Assembly: GCF_002102395.1 (NCBI RefSeq)
Contig: NZ_LQPZ01000017.1
Coordinates: 124,001-188,000, forward strand
Reading direction: 5' to 3'
Source: Mycolicibacillus trivialis
GTDB lineage: Bacteria; Actinomycetota; Actinomycetes; Mycobacteriales; Mycobacteriaceae
Length of the DNA stretch: 64,000 bases
In this document: positions 19,712-28,254 of the stretch, piece after piece
Layout: every line of letters starts with the position of its first letter
Numbering within the stretch: position 1 is the stretch's first letter
Made by a program: the position numbers and the translations under genes
The notes under the pieces: model-generated
The model's database searches: none
What the model saw: the letters and a program-made list of their open reading frames with translations, nothing else
Told to the model about the DNA's origin: nothing

Positions 19712-21251
19712 TAGTTCATTGGCGGAGCCCGGATCGCTGGCCGGCGTCGACGACGCCGCGCTGATCGAAGCGGTCTCCGGGTGGGCGCAGATCGAGTCGG
19801 CGGCCGCGGCGCGCCGACTGGCCGCGATCGCCGAACTGGTGGCGCGCCGCTCGAATCGCCCCGCCGATGCGGGCCGGTGGGCCTGCGACTGTTGGGACGC
19901 CACCGCCGCGGAGGTGGCGGCGGCCGCCAACACCAGCCATCGCATGGCGTCGAACCAGATGTACCTGGCGGTGGCGCTGCGCAACCGGATCCCCCAGGTG
20001 GGCAAGCTGTTCCTGGACGGCGCCATCAGCGCCCGGCTGGCCTCCACCATCGCCTGGCACACCACGTTGATCAGCGATCCCGCCACGGTGGCGCTGGTCG
20101 ACACCGAACTGGCCGCGCTGGCGACGCAGTTGGGCCCGCTGTCAGCGGCCAAGGCCGCCACGGTGATCGAGGCTCTGGTCGAGCGGCACGATCCGGAGGC
20201 GTTACGCAGGAGCCGAGCCGAGGCTCGGGGTCGAGAGGTGGTGGTCAACATCACCGAGACCCGGTCGGGCGTCACGCCGTTGTGGGGGCGGTTGTTCGCC
20301 ACCGACGCCGCGGCCCTGGACCGCCGGTTGACCCTACTGGCCCGCGCGGTCTGCGCCGATGACCCCAGGACGCTGGCGCAGCGGCGCGCCGACGCGCTCG
20401 GCGCGCTCGCGGCAGGCACCACCCTGGTCTGCCGGTGTGGGCGCACCGACTGCCCGGCCGCTGATCCCCCGGACGACTCCGGCGTCGTGATCCACGTCGT
20501 GGCCGAGAGTGCTGCGCTGGAGGCCCGGTCCGACCCGCACATCAACGGCGAGCCGCCGGTCGTGCGCCCGCCTGCCGAGGGCGCGACGCCGGGCGACTGG
20601 CCGGCCGCAACTCGCGAACCCGACCCGCCCGCGGTGACAACACCGGCGACGATCGTTGGGGGCGGCAGCATCCCGGCTTCGGCGGTGGCAGAGCTGATCA
20701 ACCGCGGCGCGGTGGTCCGGCCGCTTTCGCCGCCCGAGGGCGCCGCGGCCGAACTTCGGTACCGGCCCGGTCCGGCGTTGGCGGCTTTCATCCGGTGCCG
20801 CGACCTGACCTGCCGGTTCCCCGGATGTGACCGGCCGGCCGTCTACTGCGACATCGACCACGCCGTGGCCTACCCGGCCGGGGCCACTCACCCATCGAAC
20901 CTCCGTTGCCTGTGCCGAAAACATCACTTGCTCAAGACGTTTTGGAGCGGGTGGCGGGATGTGCAGCAGCCGGACGGCACGATTGTCTGGACGGCTCCGA
21001 CCGGCCACCGCTACGTCACCCGGCCGGGCAGCGCGGCACTCTTCCCGGGGTTGGTGCGGTCCACCGGGGCGGCGCCCACCGCCCGGGTCGCCGACCCTGC
21101 CGATGCCCGTCGGACCCTGATGATGCCACTGCGCAAGCGAACCCGCGCCCAGAACCGGGCCGGATGGATCGCCGCGGAACGCGCCCGCAACGCCGAACAG
21201 GCCGGCCGGGCGGAGCCCGGCGCCGACGGAGACAAACCACCGCCGAGCTGA
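19704..21251 (+). CDS. 13E12-family DUF222/HNH endonuclease protein
   Basis: Member of the mycobacterial REP13E12 family, 515 residues. The N-terminal two thirds is the DUF222 domain (from AALIEAVSGWAQIESAAAAR to about residue 230), then a low-complexity Pro/Ala linker, then an HNH nuclease with zinc-like Cys residues: CRDLTCRFPGCDRPAVYCDI, DHAVAYP, and CLCRKHHLLKTFWSGW. The start MFDSSL is typical of the family and lies inside the LexA box. 13E12 genes are multicopy, targets for phage or REP insertion, and several are DNA-damage inducible. The gene is intact here. It converges on kdpE with an 8-nt gap. Confidence 0.9.
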   Translation: MFDSSLAEPGSLAGVDDAALIEAVSGWAQIESAAAARRLAAIAELVARRSNRPADAGRWACDCWDATAAEVAAAANTSHRMASNQMYLAVALRNRIPQVGKLFLDGAISARLASTIAWHTTLISDPATVALVDTELAALATQLGPLSAAKAATVIEALVERHDPEALRRSRAEARGREVVVNITETRSGVTPLWGRLFATDAAALDRRLTLLARAVCADDPRTLAQRRADALGALAAGTTLVCRCGRTDCPAADPPDDSGVVIHVVAESAALEARSDPHINGEPPVVRPPAEGATPGDWPAATREPDPPAVTTPATIVGGGSIPASAVAELINRGAVVRPLSPPEGAAAELRYRPGPALAAFIRCRDLTCRFPGCDRPAVYCDIDHAVAYPAGATHPSNLRCLCRKHHLLKTFWSGWRDVQQPDGTIVWTAPTGHRYVTRPGSAALFPGLVRSTGAAPTARVADPADARRTLMMPLRKRTRAQNRAGWIAAERARNAEQAGRAEPGADGDKPPPS

Positions 21252-21259
21252 CCGGCCGG

Positions 21260-21940
21260 CTATTGCTCGAAGCGGTAGCCCATCCCGGCCTCGGTCAGTA
21301 GGTGACGGGGATGGGACGGGTCGTGTTCGAGCTTGCGCCGCAGCTGGGCCAGATAGACACGCAGATAATGTGTTTCGGTCGCGTAGCTGGGGCCCCACAC
21401 CTCCCGCAGCAGCTGTTCGCGGCTGACGAGCTTGCCGCGGTTGCGCACCAGCACCTCCAGCATCCCCCATTCGGTGGGGGTCAGATGGACCTCCGCCCCG
21501 TCCTTGATCACCTTCTTCGCGGCCAGATCGACGGTGAACGACGCCGTCTCCACCGTCGGCTCGCTCACCTCGGTCGCGGAGGCGGCGCGACGGACCGCGG
21601 CCCGCAGCCGGGCCAGGAACTCGTCCATCCCGAACGGCTTGGTGACGTAGTCATCGGCGCCGGCGTCGAGGGCGGCGACCTTGTCCGAGGAATCGGTCCG
21701 CGCCGACAACACGATTACCGGCGCGGTCAGCCAGCCGCGCAGCCCGGCGAGCACCTCGATGCCCGACAGGTCGGGCAGCCCGAGGTCCAGGATCACCACG
21801 TCGGGGGTGTGGTCGGCGGCGGCTCGCAGCGCGTCGGCGCCGGTCGCGGCGGTGATGACGTCGTAGCCGCGGGCGGTCAGGTTGATGCGCAGGGCGCGCA
21901 GGATCTGCGGCTCGTCGTCGATCACCAGCACCCTGGTCAT
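21260..21940 (-). CDS. kdpE: KdpE-type OmpR-family response regulator
   Basis: Two-component response regulator of 226 residues. The receiver domain has the acidic pair in VIDDEPQ, the phospho-acceptor Asp52 in VVILDLGLPD and the Lys of DDYVTKPFG. The winged-helix output domain follows (LTPTEWGMLEVLVRNRGKLV and YLRVYLAQLRRKLEHDP). In M. tuberculosis KdpE activates kdpFABC, but no kdp pump gene is in this window, so the target here may differ. The ATG overlaps the kdpD stop by 4 nt, so kinase and regulator are coupled. Confidence 0.93.
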   Translation of the reverse strand: MTRVLVIDDEPQILRALRINLTARGYDVITAATGADALRAAADHTPDVVILDLGLPDLSGIEVLAGLRGWLTAPVIVLSARTDSSDKVAALDAGADDYVTKPFGMDEFLARLRAAVRRAASATEVSEPTVETASFTVDLAAKKVIKDGAEVHLTPTEWGMLEVLVRNRGKLVSREQLLREVWGPSYATETHYLRVYLAQLRRKLEHDPSHPRHLLTEAGMGYRFEQ

Positions 21941-23805
21941 CCGATCCCGCCTTCCGGTGCCGCTGCCAGGTCCACGACGACGGTCAGCCCGCCGCCGGGG
22001 GTCTCGGTCGCGGTGATGGTGCCGCCCATCGCCTCCACGAATCCACGCGCCACCGATAATCCCAAACCCACCCCGGAGGTGTTGTCGCGGTCGCCGAGCC
22101 GCTGGAACGCGCCGAAGATCTGCTGTTCGGCGCCCGGGGCGATACCGGGGCCGTCGTCGGCCACGGCGATGTGCACCCGGTCGCCGGCCACGGCCGCGGT
22201 CAGCCGCACGGTGCTCTCGGGCGCGTACCGCAGCGCGTTGTCGACCAGGTTGGCCAGCACCCGCTCCAGCAGACCGGAGTCGGCCAGCACCACCACGTCA
22301 CCTCCGCTGACCTCGACCCGGTCGACCCCGGCGAACCCGGTGGCGCCGGTGCCGATGCTGACCAGCGCCCGCTGCACCGTCTCCTCCAGGTACACCGGAC
22401 TCAGGGTGGGCCGCACCACCCCGGCGGCCAGCCGCGAGGAGTCGAGCAGGTTGCCCACCAGGGCGGTCAACTGGTCGATCGACTCGTCGACCGTGGCGAG
22501 TAGTTCGGCGGTGTCGGCGGGGGAGAAGCCGACATCGTCGGCACCCCGCAGGCTCGACGAGGCGGCCTTGGCGGCGGCCAGCGGGGTCCGCAGGTCGTGG
22601 CTGACCGCCGACAGCAGAGCGCGCCGCAGGTTGTCGGCCTCGGCGAGCGCTTCGGCCCGGCTGGCCGCAGCGCGCAGTTCCCGCTGGCGGACCAAGCCGG
22701 CGGCCTGGTTGGCCACGGCGCTGAGCACCCGACGGTCGCGGGAGTCGAGCCGATGACCGGCCGACAGCAACCAGAATTCGTCGTCACCGACCGGGATGAC
22801 GGTGTCGGCGGCATCGATCGAGGCGGGCGGATCGACGCCGACACCGACGACCAGGTCCGCCTCACCCGGGCGCTGCCGCAGCATGCTCATGGCCCGCTGG
22901 GTATAGGTCTCCCGCACCCGATCCAGCAGGGTCTCGAGGTCCGCGCCGCGCAGCACCGACCCGGCGAACAGGGTGAGCAGGCTGGCCTCCCGCGCCGCTC
23001 GCCCGGCGTCGCGGGAGCGGCGGGCCGCCCCGTCGACCAGGATGGCCACGGCCGCCGCCACCACCAGCAGCACCATCTCGGTGACCACGGCGTCGGGTTC
23101 GGCGATGGTGAAGCTGCCCCGCGGATCGGTGAGGAAATAGTTCAGCAGCAGGCTGGAGAGCACCGCCGAGACCAGCGCGGGCGCGATCCCACCGGCCAGG
23201 CCCACCACGAGCACGCCGACGAAGAACAATGCCGTCTTGCCGCCCACGCCGAGCACCCGGTCGAGGTCGATCAGGATGAGCCCGCAGACGAACGGCGGCA
23301 CGACCACCGCGGCCAGCCAGGCCGACAGGTGGCGGCGTCGGGACAGCGTGGACGGCCACCGCAGCCCGCGCCGGGACTCCGAGTGGGTGACCATGTGCAC
23401 GTCGAGGGAGCCGCCGCGTTGAAGCACCGCCGCGCCGATACCCTCCCGGAACAGCCGTTCCCACCGGGTTCGCCGGGAGGTGCCGATGACCAGTTGGCCG
23501 GCGCCGACGCGGGAAGCGAAGCCCAGCAGCGCGCCGACGACGTCGTCGTCGACGATGTCGTGCATGGACCCGCCCAGCCGGGTAGCCGCATCGCGCACCT
23601 GGCCGAGTTCGGCGGGGCCCGGTGAACCCGACGCGGTGACGACGTGGACCACCAGCAGGTCGGCGCCGCTGCGCTGGGCGATGGCGGCTCCGCGCCGGAT
23701 CAGTGTCTCCGACTCGGGGCCGCCGGTCACCGCCACCACGACGCGTTCGGCGCCGCGGTGGCCGTTCTCGGCGGTGGGGGAGCCGGTCACGGCACCATCA
23801 TCCAT
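21937..23805 (-). CDS. kdpD: KdpD-like sensor histidine kinase lacking the N-terminal KdpD domain
   Basis: Membrane sensor kinase of 622 residues from the ATG at 23805 (MDDGAVTGSPTAENG). It holds a universal-stress-protein-like domain (AERVVVAVTGGPESETLIRR onward), a four-helix DUF4118 membrane domain at about residues 165-270, a GAF-like region, then the kinase core: H box SHDLRTP near residue 403, G1 DDGPGIAPG and G2 GVGLGLSVARG. Full-length mycobacterial KdpD has about 860 residues with a Walker-containing KdpD domain of about 230 residues first. That part is absent here. Upstream in-frame sequence would run across the esx gene and is not credible as coding. The kinase appears intact, the pump genes are missing. 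Confidence 0.88.
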   Translation of the reverse strand: MDDGAVTGSPTAENGHRGAERVVVAVTGGPESETLIRRGAAIAQRSGADLLVVHVVTASGSPGPAELGQVRDAATRLGGSMHDIVDDDVVGALLGFASRVGAGQLVIGTSRRTRWERLFREGIGAAVLQRGGSLDVHMVTHSESRRGLRWPSTLSRRRHLSAWLAAVVVPPFVCGLILIDLDRVLGVGGKTALFFVGVLVVGLAGGIAPALVSAVLSSLLLNYFLTDPRGSFTIAEPDAVVTEMVLLVVAAAVAILVDGAARRSRDAGRAAREASLLTLFAGSVLRGADLETLLDRVRETYTQRAMSMLRQRPGEADLVVGVGVDPPASIDAADTVIPVGDDEFWLLSAGHRLDSRDRRVLSAVANQAAGLVRQRELRAAASRAEALAEADNLRRALLSAVSHDLRTPLAAAKAASSSLRGADDVGFSPADTAELLATVDESIDQLTALVGNLLDSSRLAAGVVRPTLSPVYLEETVQRALVSIGTGATGFAGVDRVEVSGGDVVVLADSGLLERVLANLVDNALRYAPESTVRLTAAVAGDRVHIAVADDGPGIAPGAEQQIFGAFQRLGDRDNTSGVGLGLSVARGFVEAMGGTITATETPGGGLTVVVDLAAAPEGGIG

Positions 23806-23833
23806 CGGGGAAGGTTGTTCCGGTCGCACCGCA

Positions 23834-23868
23834 ACGCGGCGGCACGCCGGAGAAGCGTGCCGCCGCGT
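23834..23868 (-). terminator. Strong hairpin downstream of the esx genes
   Basis: A 14-bp perfect inverted repeat (ACGCGGCGGCACGC with its exact complement) around a 7-nt loop, 12 nt past the stop of the esx cassette and 29 nt before kdpD. No T-tract follows on the minus strand, as is usual for mycobacterial terminators. It probably separates esx transcription from kdpDE. Confidence 0.7.
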
Positions 23869-23879
23869 CGGGTGGGGGG

Positions 23880-24164
23880 TTACAGCCAGCTGGAGCCGAC
23901 CGCGCTGTCGGTGGACGCCATGTTGTTGCCGGCGTTCTGCACCTTGATGCCGTGGTCGTTGGCCTGCTGGTAGATCACCTGGAAGTTGCGGCCCAACTGC
24001 GCGATGAACTCCTGGCACGCGGCCGAACCGGCCCCGCCCCAGAAATCGCCTGCGGCCAACACATCCCGGATGATCGCCTGGTGCTCGGCCTCCAACGCGG
24101 CGGCCTGGGCCTTGATCATCGCCCCGTGGGCGTTGACGTCCCCGAACTGGTAATTGATCGTCAT
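23880..24164 (-). CDS. esxI: ESAT-6-like WXG100 protein, EsxI/EsxL/EsxN family
   Basis: Secreted type VII substrate of 94 residues. It matches the EsxI/L/N/O/V group nearly throughout: MTINYQFGDVNAHGAMIKAQ at the start, the WXG turn at Trp42 in DFWGGAGSAACQ and the tail DSAVGSSWL. It forms a helical hairpin and should dimerise with the EsxJ-type partner encoded 31 nt upstream, then leave through ESX-5. In M. tuberculosis the pair at this chromosomal position is esxI-esxJ. The core secretion genes (eccB/C/D, mycP) are not in the window and must be elsewhere. A strong hairpin follows the gene. Confidence 0.95.
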   Translation of the reverse strand: MTINYQFGDVNAHGAMIKAQAAALEAEHQAIIRDVLAAGDFWGGAGSAACQEFIAQLGRNFQVIYQQANDHGIKVQNAGNNMASTDSAVGSSWL

Positions 24165-24195
24165 CTGCGTATTCCTTTCAGATTCGAGGCGGTGG

Positions 24196-24492
24196 TCAGC
24201 TGCTCAGGCTGGACTGCGCCGCGGCTTCCTGCTGCTCATAGACATTGGCGTCGCGGACCAGTCCGTCGCGCACCCCGTGGAGCATGTTCACGATGTTGCG
24301 GAACGCGGCCTGCATCTGGCCCATCGTGTCCAGTGAGGTCCGCTCGGCGATACCGCTCCAGCCGGCACCGGAGATGTTCTGCGACGACATGAACATCCGT
24401 CGCGCTTCGTCCTCCACGGTCTGAGCGTGCACCTCGAAACGCCCGGCCATGTCCCGCATCATCTGCGGATCGGTCATAAAACGAGCTGCCAT
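24196..24492 (-). CDS. esxJ: CFP-10-like WXG100 protein, EsxJ/EsxM/EsxP family
   Basis: Partner of the EsxI-type protein, 98 residues. The family start is [20 protein letters not shown]; the WXG turn is at Trp45 in [10 protein letters not shown]; residues Tyr85 to Glu89 (YEQQE) form the YxxxD/E export signal in the C-terminal tail. The paralogues usually end in QILSS; this one ends in SLSS. A Shine-Dalgarno GAAAGGAG precedes the ATG. The 83-nt upstream gap to the PPE gene is AT-rich with a TTGACA at 24543-24548 on the minus strand, so a separate esx promoter is possible. Confidence 0.95.
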   Translation of the reverse strand: MAARFMTDPQMMRDMAGRFEVHAQTVEDEARRMFMSSQNISGAGWSGIAERTSLDTMGQMQAAFRNIVNMLHGVRDGLVRDANVYEQQEAAAQSSLSS

Positions 24493-24575
24493 GGCGGCTC
24501 TCCTTTCGTGAGAAATATTGGTGTTCAGTCTTTTTCAGCGTCTGTCAATCCGATCGTCCGATCTCCCTCCCTCGC

Positions 24576-25715
24576 TCAGACCGCCGGCCGTGGCATCACC
24601 GGGTGCGGTTGAGGCCGTACCTCGAACCGCGGCGTCATGCCCATGTTGGTTCCGCGGTTGGCACCGGCCAGCGGTAGACCGCTGAGCAGGTTGCCGTTGG
24701 CGGCCGGTGTGGCGGCGCTGCTGCCGGCCGAGGCCAGGCTGGCGGTGGCCGGGCTGACCGACGGAGCGGTGGCGGCCCAGCTCGGCGGCGCGGACAGCCC
24801 GCCGAGTGAGACGGCGCGGCCGAGTCCGGCGGTGACCGAACTCGCCGGCGTCCCGGCGGTCAACGAGCCCAGCGTCGCGCCGGCCGGGTTCAGCGCCCCG
24901 GTGAACGCCGGCGTCAGCGCCAGGGCACCACCGTCGAGGCTCTGCGTCGCCGAACCCAGCGACGGCACCGACGAACCGGCCGACATGCCCACCGAGGCCA
25001 CCGAACTCAACATCGACGAGCCGTTGCTCACCGGCGACGCCAGGTTGTTCAGCATGCTCAGTGGGTCACCGGTCGTGGCGCCCTGGCCGGACATCACCGA
25101 GCCGACCTGCGACAGAACCGACTGAACGTTGCCGGCCGTTGAGGATGCCTGCGCCTGGGCGACCGAGGCCGCCTGACCGGCGACGCCGGCCTGGTTGGTG
25201 TTCTGCTGCGGCGGGGTGAACGGCGTCAGCCGGGTCGCCGCGGCGGCGGCACCGGCGTAGCCGGACATGGCCGCCACGTCCTGGGCCCACATCTCCAGGT
25301 AGTGCGCCTCGGTGGCCATGATCGCCGGGGTGTTCTGGCCCAGGATGTTCGTGGCCACCAACGACATCAGCAGAGCGCGGTTGGCGGCGATCACCGGCGG
25401 CGGCACGGTGGCCGCGAAGGCCGACTCGTAGGCCACCGCTGCGGCCTTGGCCTGGGCGGCGGTCATCTCCGCCTGCGCGGCGGTGGTGCTCAGCCACTGG
25501 CTGTAGGGCAGGCTCGCCGCCGACATCGCCGCCGAGGCCGGGCCCTGCCAGTCAACGGCCAGCGCCGACACCGCGGCGGTGAAGGACGCCAGCGCCGAGT
25601 ACACCTCGGCGGCGAGTGCGTCCCACGCCGCCGAAGCGACGAACATCGGCCCGGCACCGGGTCCGGCGTAGATCCTCGCGGAGTTGATCTCCGGAGGCAG
25701 AACGACGAAGTCCAT
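24576..25715 (-). CDS. PPE-family protein, PPE-SVP type (PPE15-like position)
   Basis: ESX-5 type secreted protein of 379 residues. The PPE domain covers about residues 1-175: MDFVVLPPEINSARIYAGPG (Pro-Pro-Glu at 7-9), WQGPAS as the WxG turn, and LGQNTPAIMATEAHYLEMWA. The rest is Ala/Ser/Gly-rich with the SVP-type motif GGLSAPPSWAA near residue 310. It is followed by esxJ-esxI and preceded by a PE gene, the same order as PE8-PPE15-EsxJ-EsxI. PPE proteins heterodimerise with the neighbouring PE protein before export. Confidence 0.93.
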   Translation of the reverse strand: MDFVVLPPEINSARIYAGPGAGPMFVASAAWDALAAEVYSALASFTAAVSALAVDWQGPASAAMSAASLPYSQWLSTTAAQAEMTAAQAKAAAVAYESAFAATVPPPVIAANRALLMSLVATNILGQNTPAIMATEAHYLEMWAQDVAAMSGYAGAAAAATRLTPFTPPQQNTNQAGVAGQAASVAQAQASSTAGNVQSVLSQVGSVMSGQGATTGDPLSMLNNLASPVSNGSSMLSSVASVGMSAGSSVPSLGSATQSLDGGALALTPAFTGALNPAGATLGSLTAGTPASSVTAGLGRAVSLGGLSAPPSWAATAPSVSPATASLASAGSSAATPAANGNLLSGLPLAGANRGTNMGMTPRFEVRPQPHPVMPRPAV

Positions 25716-25759
25716 TGCTCCTCACAAACTTCTCGCGGCTCGTCCCAGAGGGGGTGGTC

Positions 25760-26059
25760 CTAGCGGGTCGCCGTGGCGTTGGCGGCCTCGGTGGCGGCGT
25801 AGGAGGTCGCGCTGGTGGCCAGCGTCGCCACGAACTGCTGGTGGATCGCCGCGGCCTGGGCGGCCACCGCCTGATAGAGCTGGCCCTGCGCAGCGAACTG
25901 CGCCGCGGTCAACGCGGACACCTCGTCGGCGGCGGCAGGCACCACACCGGTGGTCGGGGTGGCGGCGGCCGCGTTGGCGCTCGTCATGGCCGTACCGACG
26001 CCCTCGAGGTCGGCGGCGGCCGCGGTGAGCATCTCCGGCTGTGCGGTTACGAACGACAT
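25760..26059 (-). CDS. PE-family protein, PE domain only (PE8-like position)
   Basis: A 99-residue PE protein with no extra C-terminal domain. It starts MSFVTAQPEMLTAAAADLEG with Pro-Glu at residues 8-9; the two-helix PE domain ends in a YxxxE export signal (YAATEAAN). The ATG at 26059 has a strong GAAGGAGA ribosome-binding site; an ATG at 26104 adds 15 charged residues unlike PE proteins. It is 44 nt upstream of the PPE gene and is expected to form a complex with it for ESX-5 export. Confidence 0.93.
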   Translation of the reverse strand: MSFVTAQPEMLTAAAADLEGVGTAMTSANAAAATPTTGVVPAAADEVSALTAAQFAAQGQLYQAVAAQAAAIHQQFVATLATSATSYAATEAANATATR

Positions 26060-26215
26060 GTCTTTCTCCTTCTCGGATCCGGTTCGGATCAACTGCTTCG
26101 ACAATCCCTCGCCGGTGAGGGGGGTGGTGTGTTCCTTACGGGGTCTTTACGGCGGCGGTGCGGACTTTTACGCGGCGTTGACGGGGGCGCCCGCCCGGTG
26201 TGGTCGCGGTCACGG

Positions 26216-27457
26216 CTAACCCGCCGCCGGGGTGTGCCGGACCACGGTCGGTGGGGTGGGTTTCAGACCGAACCGCGGCGCCGGGGTGTGCCCGAACGGG
26301 GCGTGGCCGGCCGCCCCGCTCATGCCCAGGCCGGCCGGGACGGTCATCACCCGGCCATCGGGCCCGATGACCTGGGTGGTGGGCGCGACGGCGGAGGCGA
26401 GGGTCGGCGCGGTGGCGTTCATCGGCGGTGCGGCCGCCGCCCAGGTCTGCGGCGCCGAAAGCCCCCCGATCGGGACGGCCTTGCCCATCGCCGCGCCCAC
26501 CGGTGCGCTGGTGGCCGGCATCGCCTGATGCCAGCCCACGGTGGTGGCCGTGGTGGCGCCGGTCATGCTGCCGCCCAGGGCGCCCAGGTCGCCGAGCGGG
26601 CCTTCCGGGGCGAGCAGCGCCCCGAGGCCCCCGAACGGCCCGCCGAGACCACCGGCAGCGTTCTCACCGGTACCGGCGAAGTACCCGATCATGCTGGGCA
26701 GCAGGGTGGAGGGGATGTAGGCCAGGGCGGTGGTGAAACCCGAGGCGCCGCTGCTCAGGATCGTCGAGACGCCCGGGTCCGACAGCGCGGAACCCGGTGT
26801 CTGGGCGAAGGTTTGCAGCGCCTGCGGGATCGCGGAGACCAATTGGGTGGTGTAGTCGGTGGCCGGGCCGGCGACGGACTGGGTGGTGCTCGCCGCTTGG
26901 CGGGCCAACCCGGTCGGGTCGGTGTTCTGCCGGGGCGGGGCGAACGGCGTCATCTGCGTCGCAGCGGCCGAGCCGGCCGCGTAGCCGTACATGGCGGCGG
27001 CGTCCTGGGCCCACATCTGGCCGTACTGGGCTTCGCCTGCGGCGATCTCGGCGGTGTTCTGCCCGAAGGTGTTCCGGGCGATCAGCGATCGCACCAACGT
27101 GCGGTTCGCGGTCACCTGCGCCGGCGGGACCGTCAGCGCGTGGGCGGTCTCGTAGGCCTCGGCGGCGGCGCGGGCCTGGGTGGCGGCGAGTTTGGTCTGT
27201 GCGGCGACGGCCGCCAGCCACGCGGTGAACGGTGCCGCGGCGCGGGCCATCGCGGCAGCGGCGGGCCCGCGCCAGCCGCCACCGGTGAGGTTGGCGATGG
27301 CGGCCGTGTACCCGGAGGCCACGCTCTCCAGCTCGGCGGTGAGAGTCTCCCAGGCGGCGGCGGCCGCCACCATCGACGTCGAACCGGCGCCGGAATACAT
27401 TCTGCTGGAATTCCACTCCGGGGGCAGCGCTCCGAAATCGATACCGATAGCCGACAT
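26216..27457 (-). CDS. Second PPE-family protein, PPE-SVP type
   Basis: PPE protein of 413 residues beginning MSAIGIDFGALPPEWNSSRM; a longer in-frame reading upstream of 27457 has no PPE-like features and is rejected. The WxG equivalent is GGGWRGPAAA, and the domain continues FGQNTAEIAAGEAQYGQMWA. The C-terminal half is Gly/Ala/Pro-rich with IGGLSAPQTWAAAAPP (SVP-type motif). It precedes the PE gene by 156 nt on the same strand, so the order is PPE-PE-PPE-esxJ-esxI, one PPE more than the M. tuberculosis counterpart. Confidence 0.92.
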   Translation of the reverse strand: MSAIGIDFGALPPEWNSSRMYSGAGSTSMVAAAAAWETLTAELESVASGYTAAIANLTGGGWRGPAAAAMARAAAPFTAWLAAVAAQTKLAATQARAAAEAYETAHALTVPPAQVTANRTLVRSLIARNTFGQNTAEIAAGEAQYGQMWAQDAAAMYGYAAGSAAATQMTPFAPPRQNTDPTGLARQAASTTQSVAGPATDYTTQLVSAIPQALQTFAQTPGSALSDPGVSTILSSGASGFTTALAYIPSTLLPSMIGYFAGTGENAAGGLGGPFGGLGALLAPEGPLGDLGALGGSMTGATTATTVGWHQAMPATSAPVGAAMGKAVPIGGLSAPQTWAAAAPPMNATAPTLASAVAPTTQVIGPDGRVMTVPAGLGMSGAAGHAPFGHTPAPRFGLKPTPPTVVRHTPAAG

Positions 27458-27844
27458 CGGTGAATCCTTCGCTTGGCTGGCCGGAAACAGCAGGGCCAGC
27501 GGTGGATCGGCCGGCCGCGGCGCTGCGGTTGACCGGCGTGACCGTTTCACCCTGCACCAGGAAAACCGCCCCGGCGGACTCGGTAACCGGTATTTAACGC
27601 GTGGTCGGCAACTTGTAACACGGCCGACTCGGAACTGGCGTCGAAGCGGTTCCCGGAGTGAGCGCGGCCACTGTCGAAGCGCCGCGTCCGGGTCGGAACC
27701 GGTGTCGGACAACGGGTTCGGCGGGGTTGATGACGAGGCCGGTGAAGCGTCGAGTAACAGCTGTGACAGCGCGTAATGGACAGTTAACACGACGTTCGAC
27801 GCAGGTAACACACGGTAATCCGGAAGTAATCGCGCCGCGCGAGC
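27458..27844. other. Intergenic region, divergent promoters expected
   Basis: 387 nt between the start of the upstream PPE gene (minus) and the DUF732 gene (plus). It should carry promoters for both. The plus-proximal 250 nt are less GC-rich, with several GTTAAC/GTAACAC-like stretches (27590-27620, 27780-27820). No ORF in either strand has family features. No clear inverted repeat longer than 6 bp was seen. Confidence 0.5.
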
Positions 27845-28168
27845 ATGGTTCCCATGAAACGCCACCTGCTCCTCGCCGGCGTCGCCGCGACGATGATCGC
27901 GATCGCGGCACCGGCCCACGCCGATCCCACGGCACCGGACACAGGTGACGCCGGGTTCCTGGCGGCACTGGATCAGGCCGGTGTCCACCACAACGGACCG
28001 GCCCAGGCGGTCGCCGCCGGCCGAGCGGTCTGCCGATTGATGGACGGTGGTTTGTCGCCGGTCGACACGGTCAACGCGGTGCGTTCGACCAACCCGGGTT
28101 TCTCCGTGCAGCAGTCCGCGGTGTTCGCCGGCGTGGCCGCCACCGCCTACTGCCCGCAACACCTCTGA
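27845..28168 (+). CDS. Secreted DUF732 protein
   Basis: Small exported mycobacterial protein, 107 residues from the ATG at 27845 or 104 from the ATG at 27854. The signal peptide is KRHLLLAGVAATMIAIAAPAHA with cleavage after AHA. The mature DUF732 domain has the family features: FLAALDQAGV at the start, two conserved Cys (AVCRLMDGG and TAYCPQ) expected to form a disulfide, and NPGFSVQQSAVFAGVAATAY. The function of DUF732 proteins is unknown; they are abundant secreted proteins in mycobacteria. Neither start has a good Shine-Dalgarno sequence, so the choice is open. Confidence 0.9.
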   Translation: MVPMKRHLLLAGVAATMIAIAAPAHADPTAPDTGDAGFLAALDQAGVHHNGPAQAVAAGRAVCRLMDGGLSPVDTVNAVRSTNPGFSVQQSAVFAGVAATAYCPQHL

Positions 28169-28254
28169 CCGGCGCCCTTCCGCGCCTCGGGCCGCGGCGC
28201 TCGCGGTACCGTTGCCGTGCGCCGGCCATCCCCGTTGCCTGCGCCGTCGCGGTG

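Noticed and set aside
19704..21251. Prophage or insertion sequence
   Set aside because: The 13E12 gene is isolated; no integrase, transposase or att-like duplication was seen around it.
23806..24018. In-frame extension of kdpD to a 693-residue protein
   Set aside because: The added 71 residues are Arg/Gln-rich, unlike any KdpD, and cross the terminator hairpin and the antisense-free coding region of the esxI-type gene.
23880..27457. Complete ESX secretion locus
   Set aside because: Only substrates (PE, PPE, Esx) occur; no eccA-E or mycP genes in the window.
27458..28162. In-frame extension of the upstream PPE gene to 648 residues
   Set aside because: PPE proteins start with the PPE domain; the extension lacks PPE features and runs antisense through the DUF732 gene.
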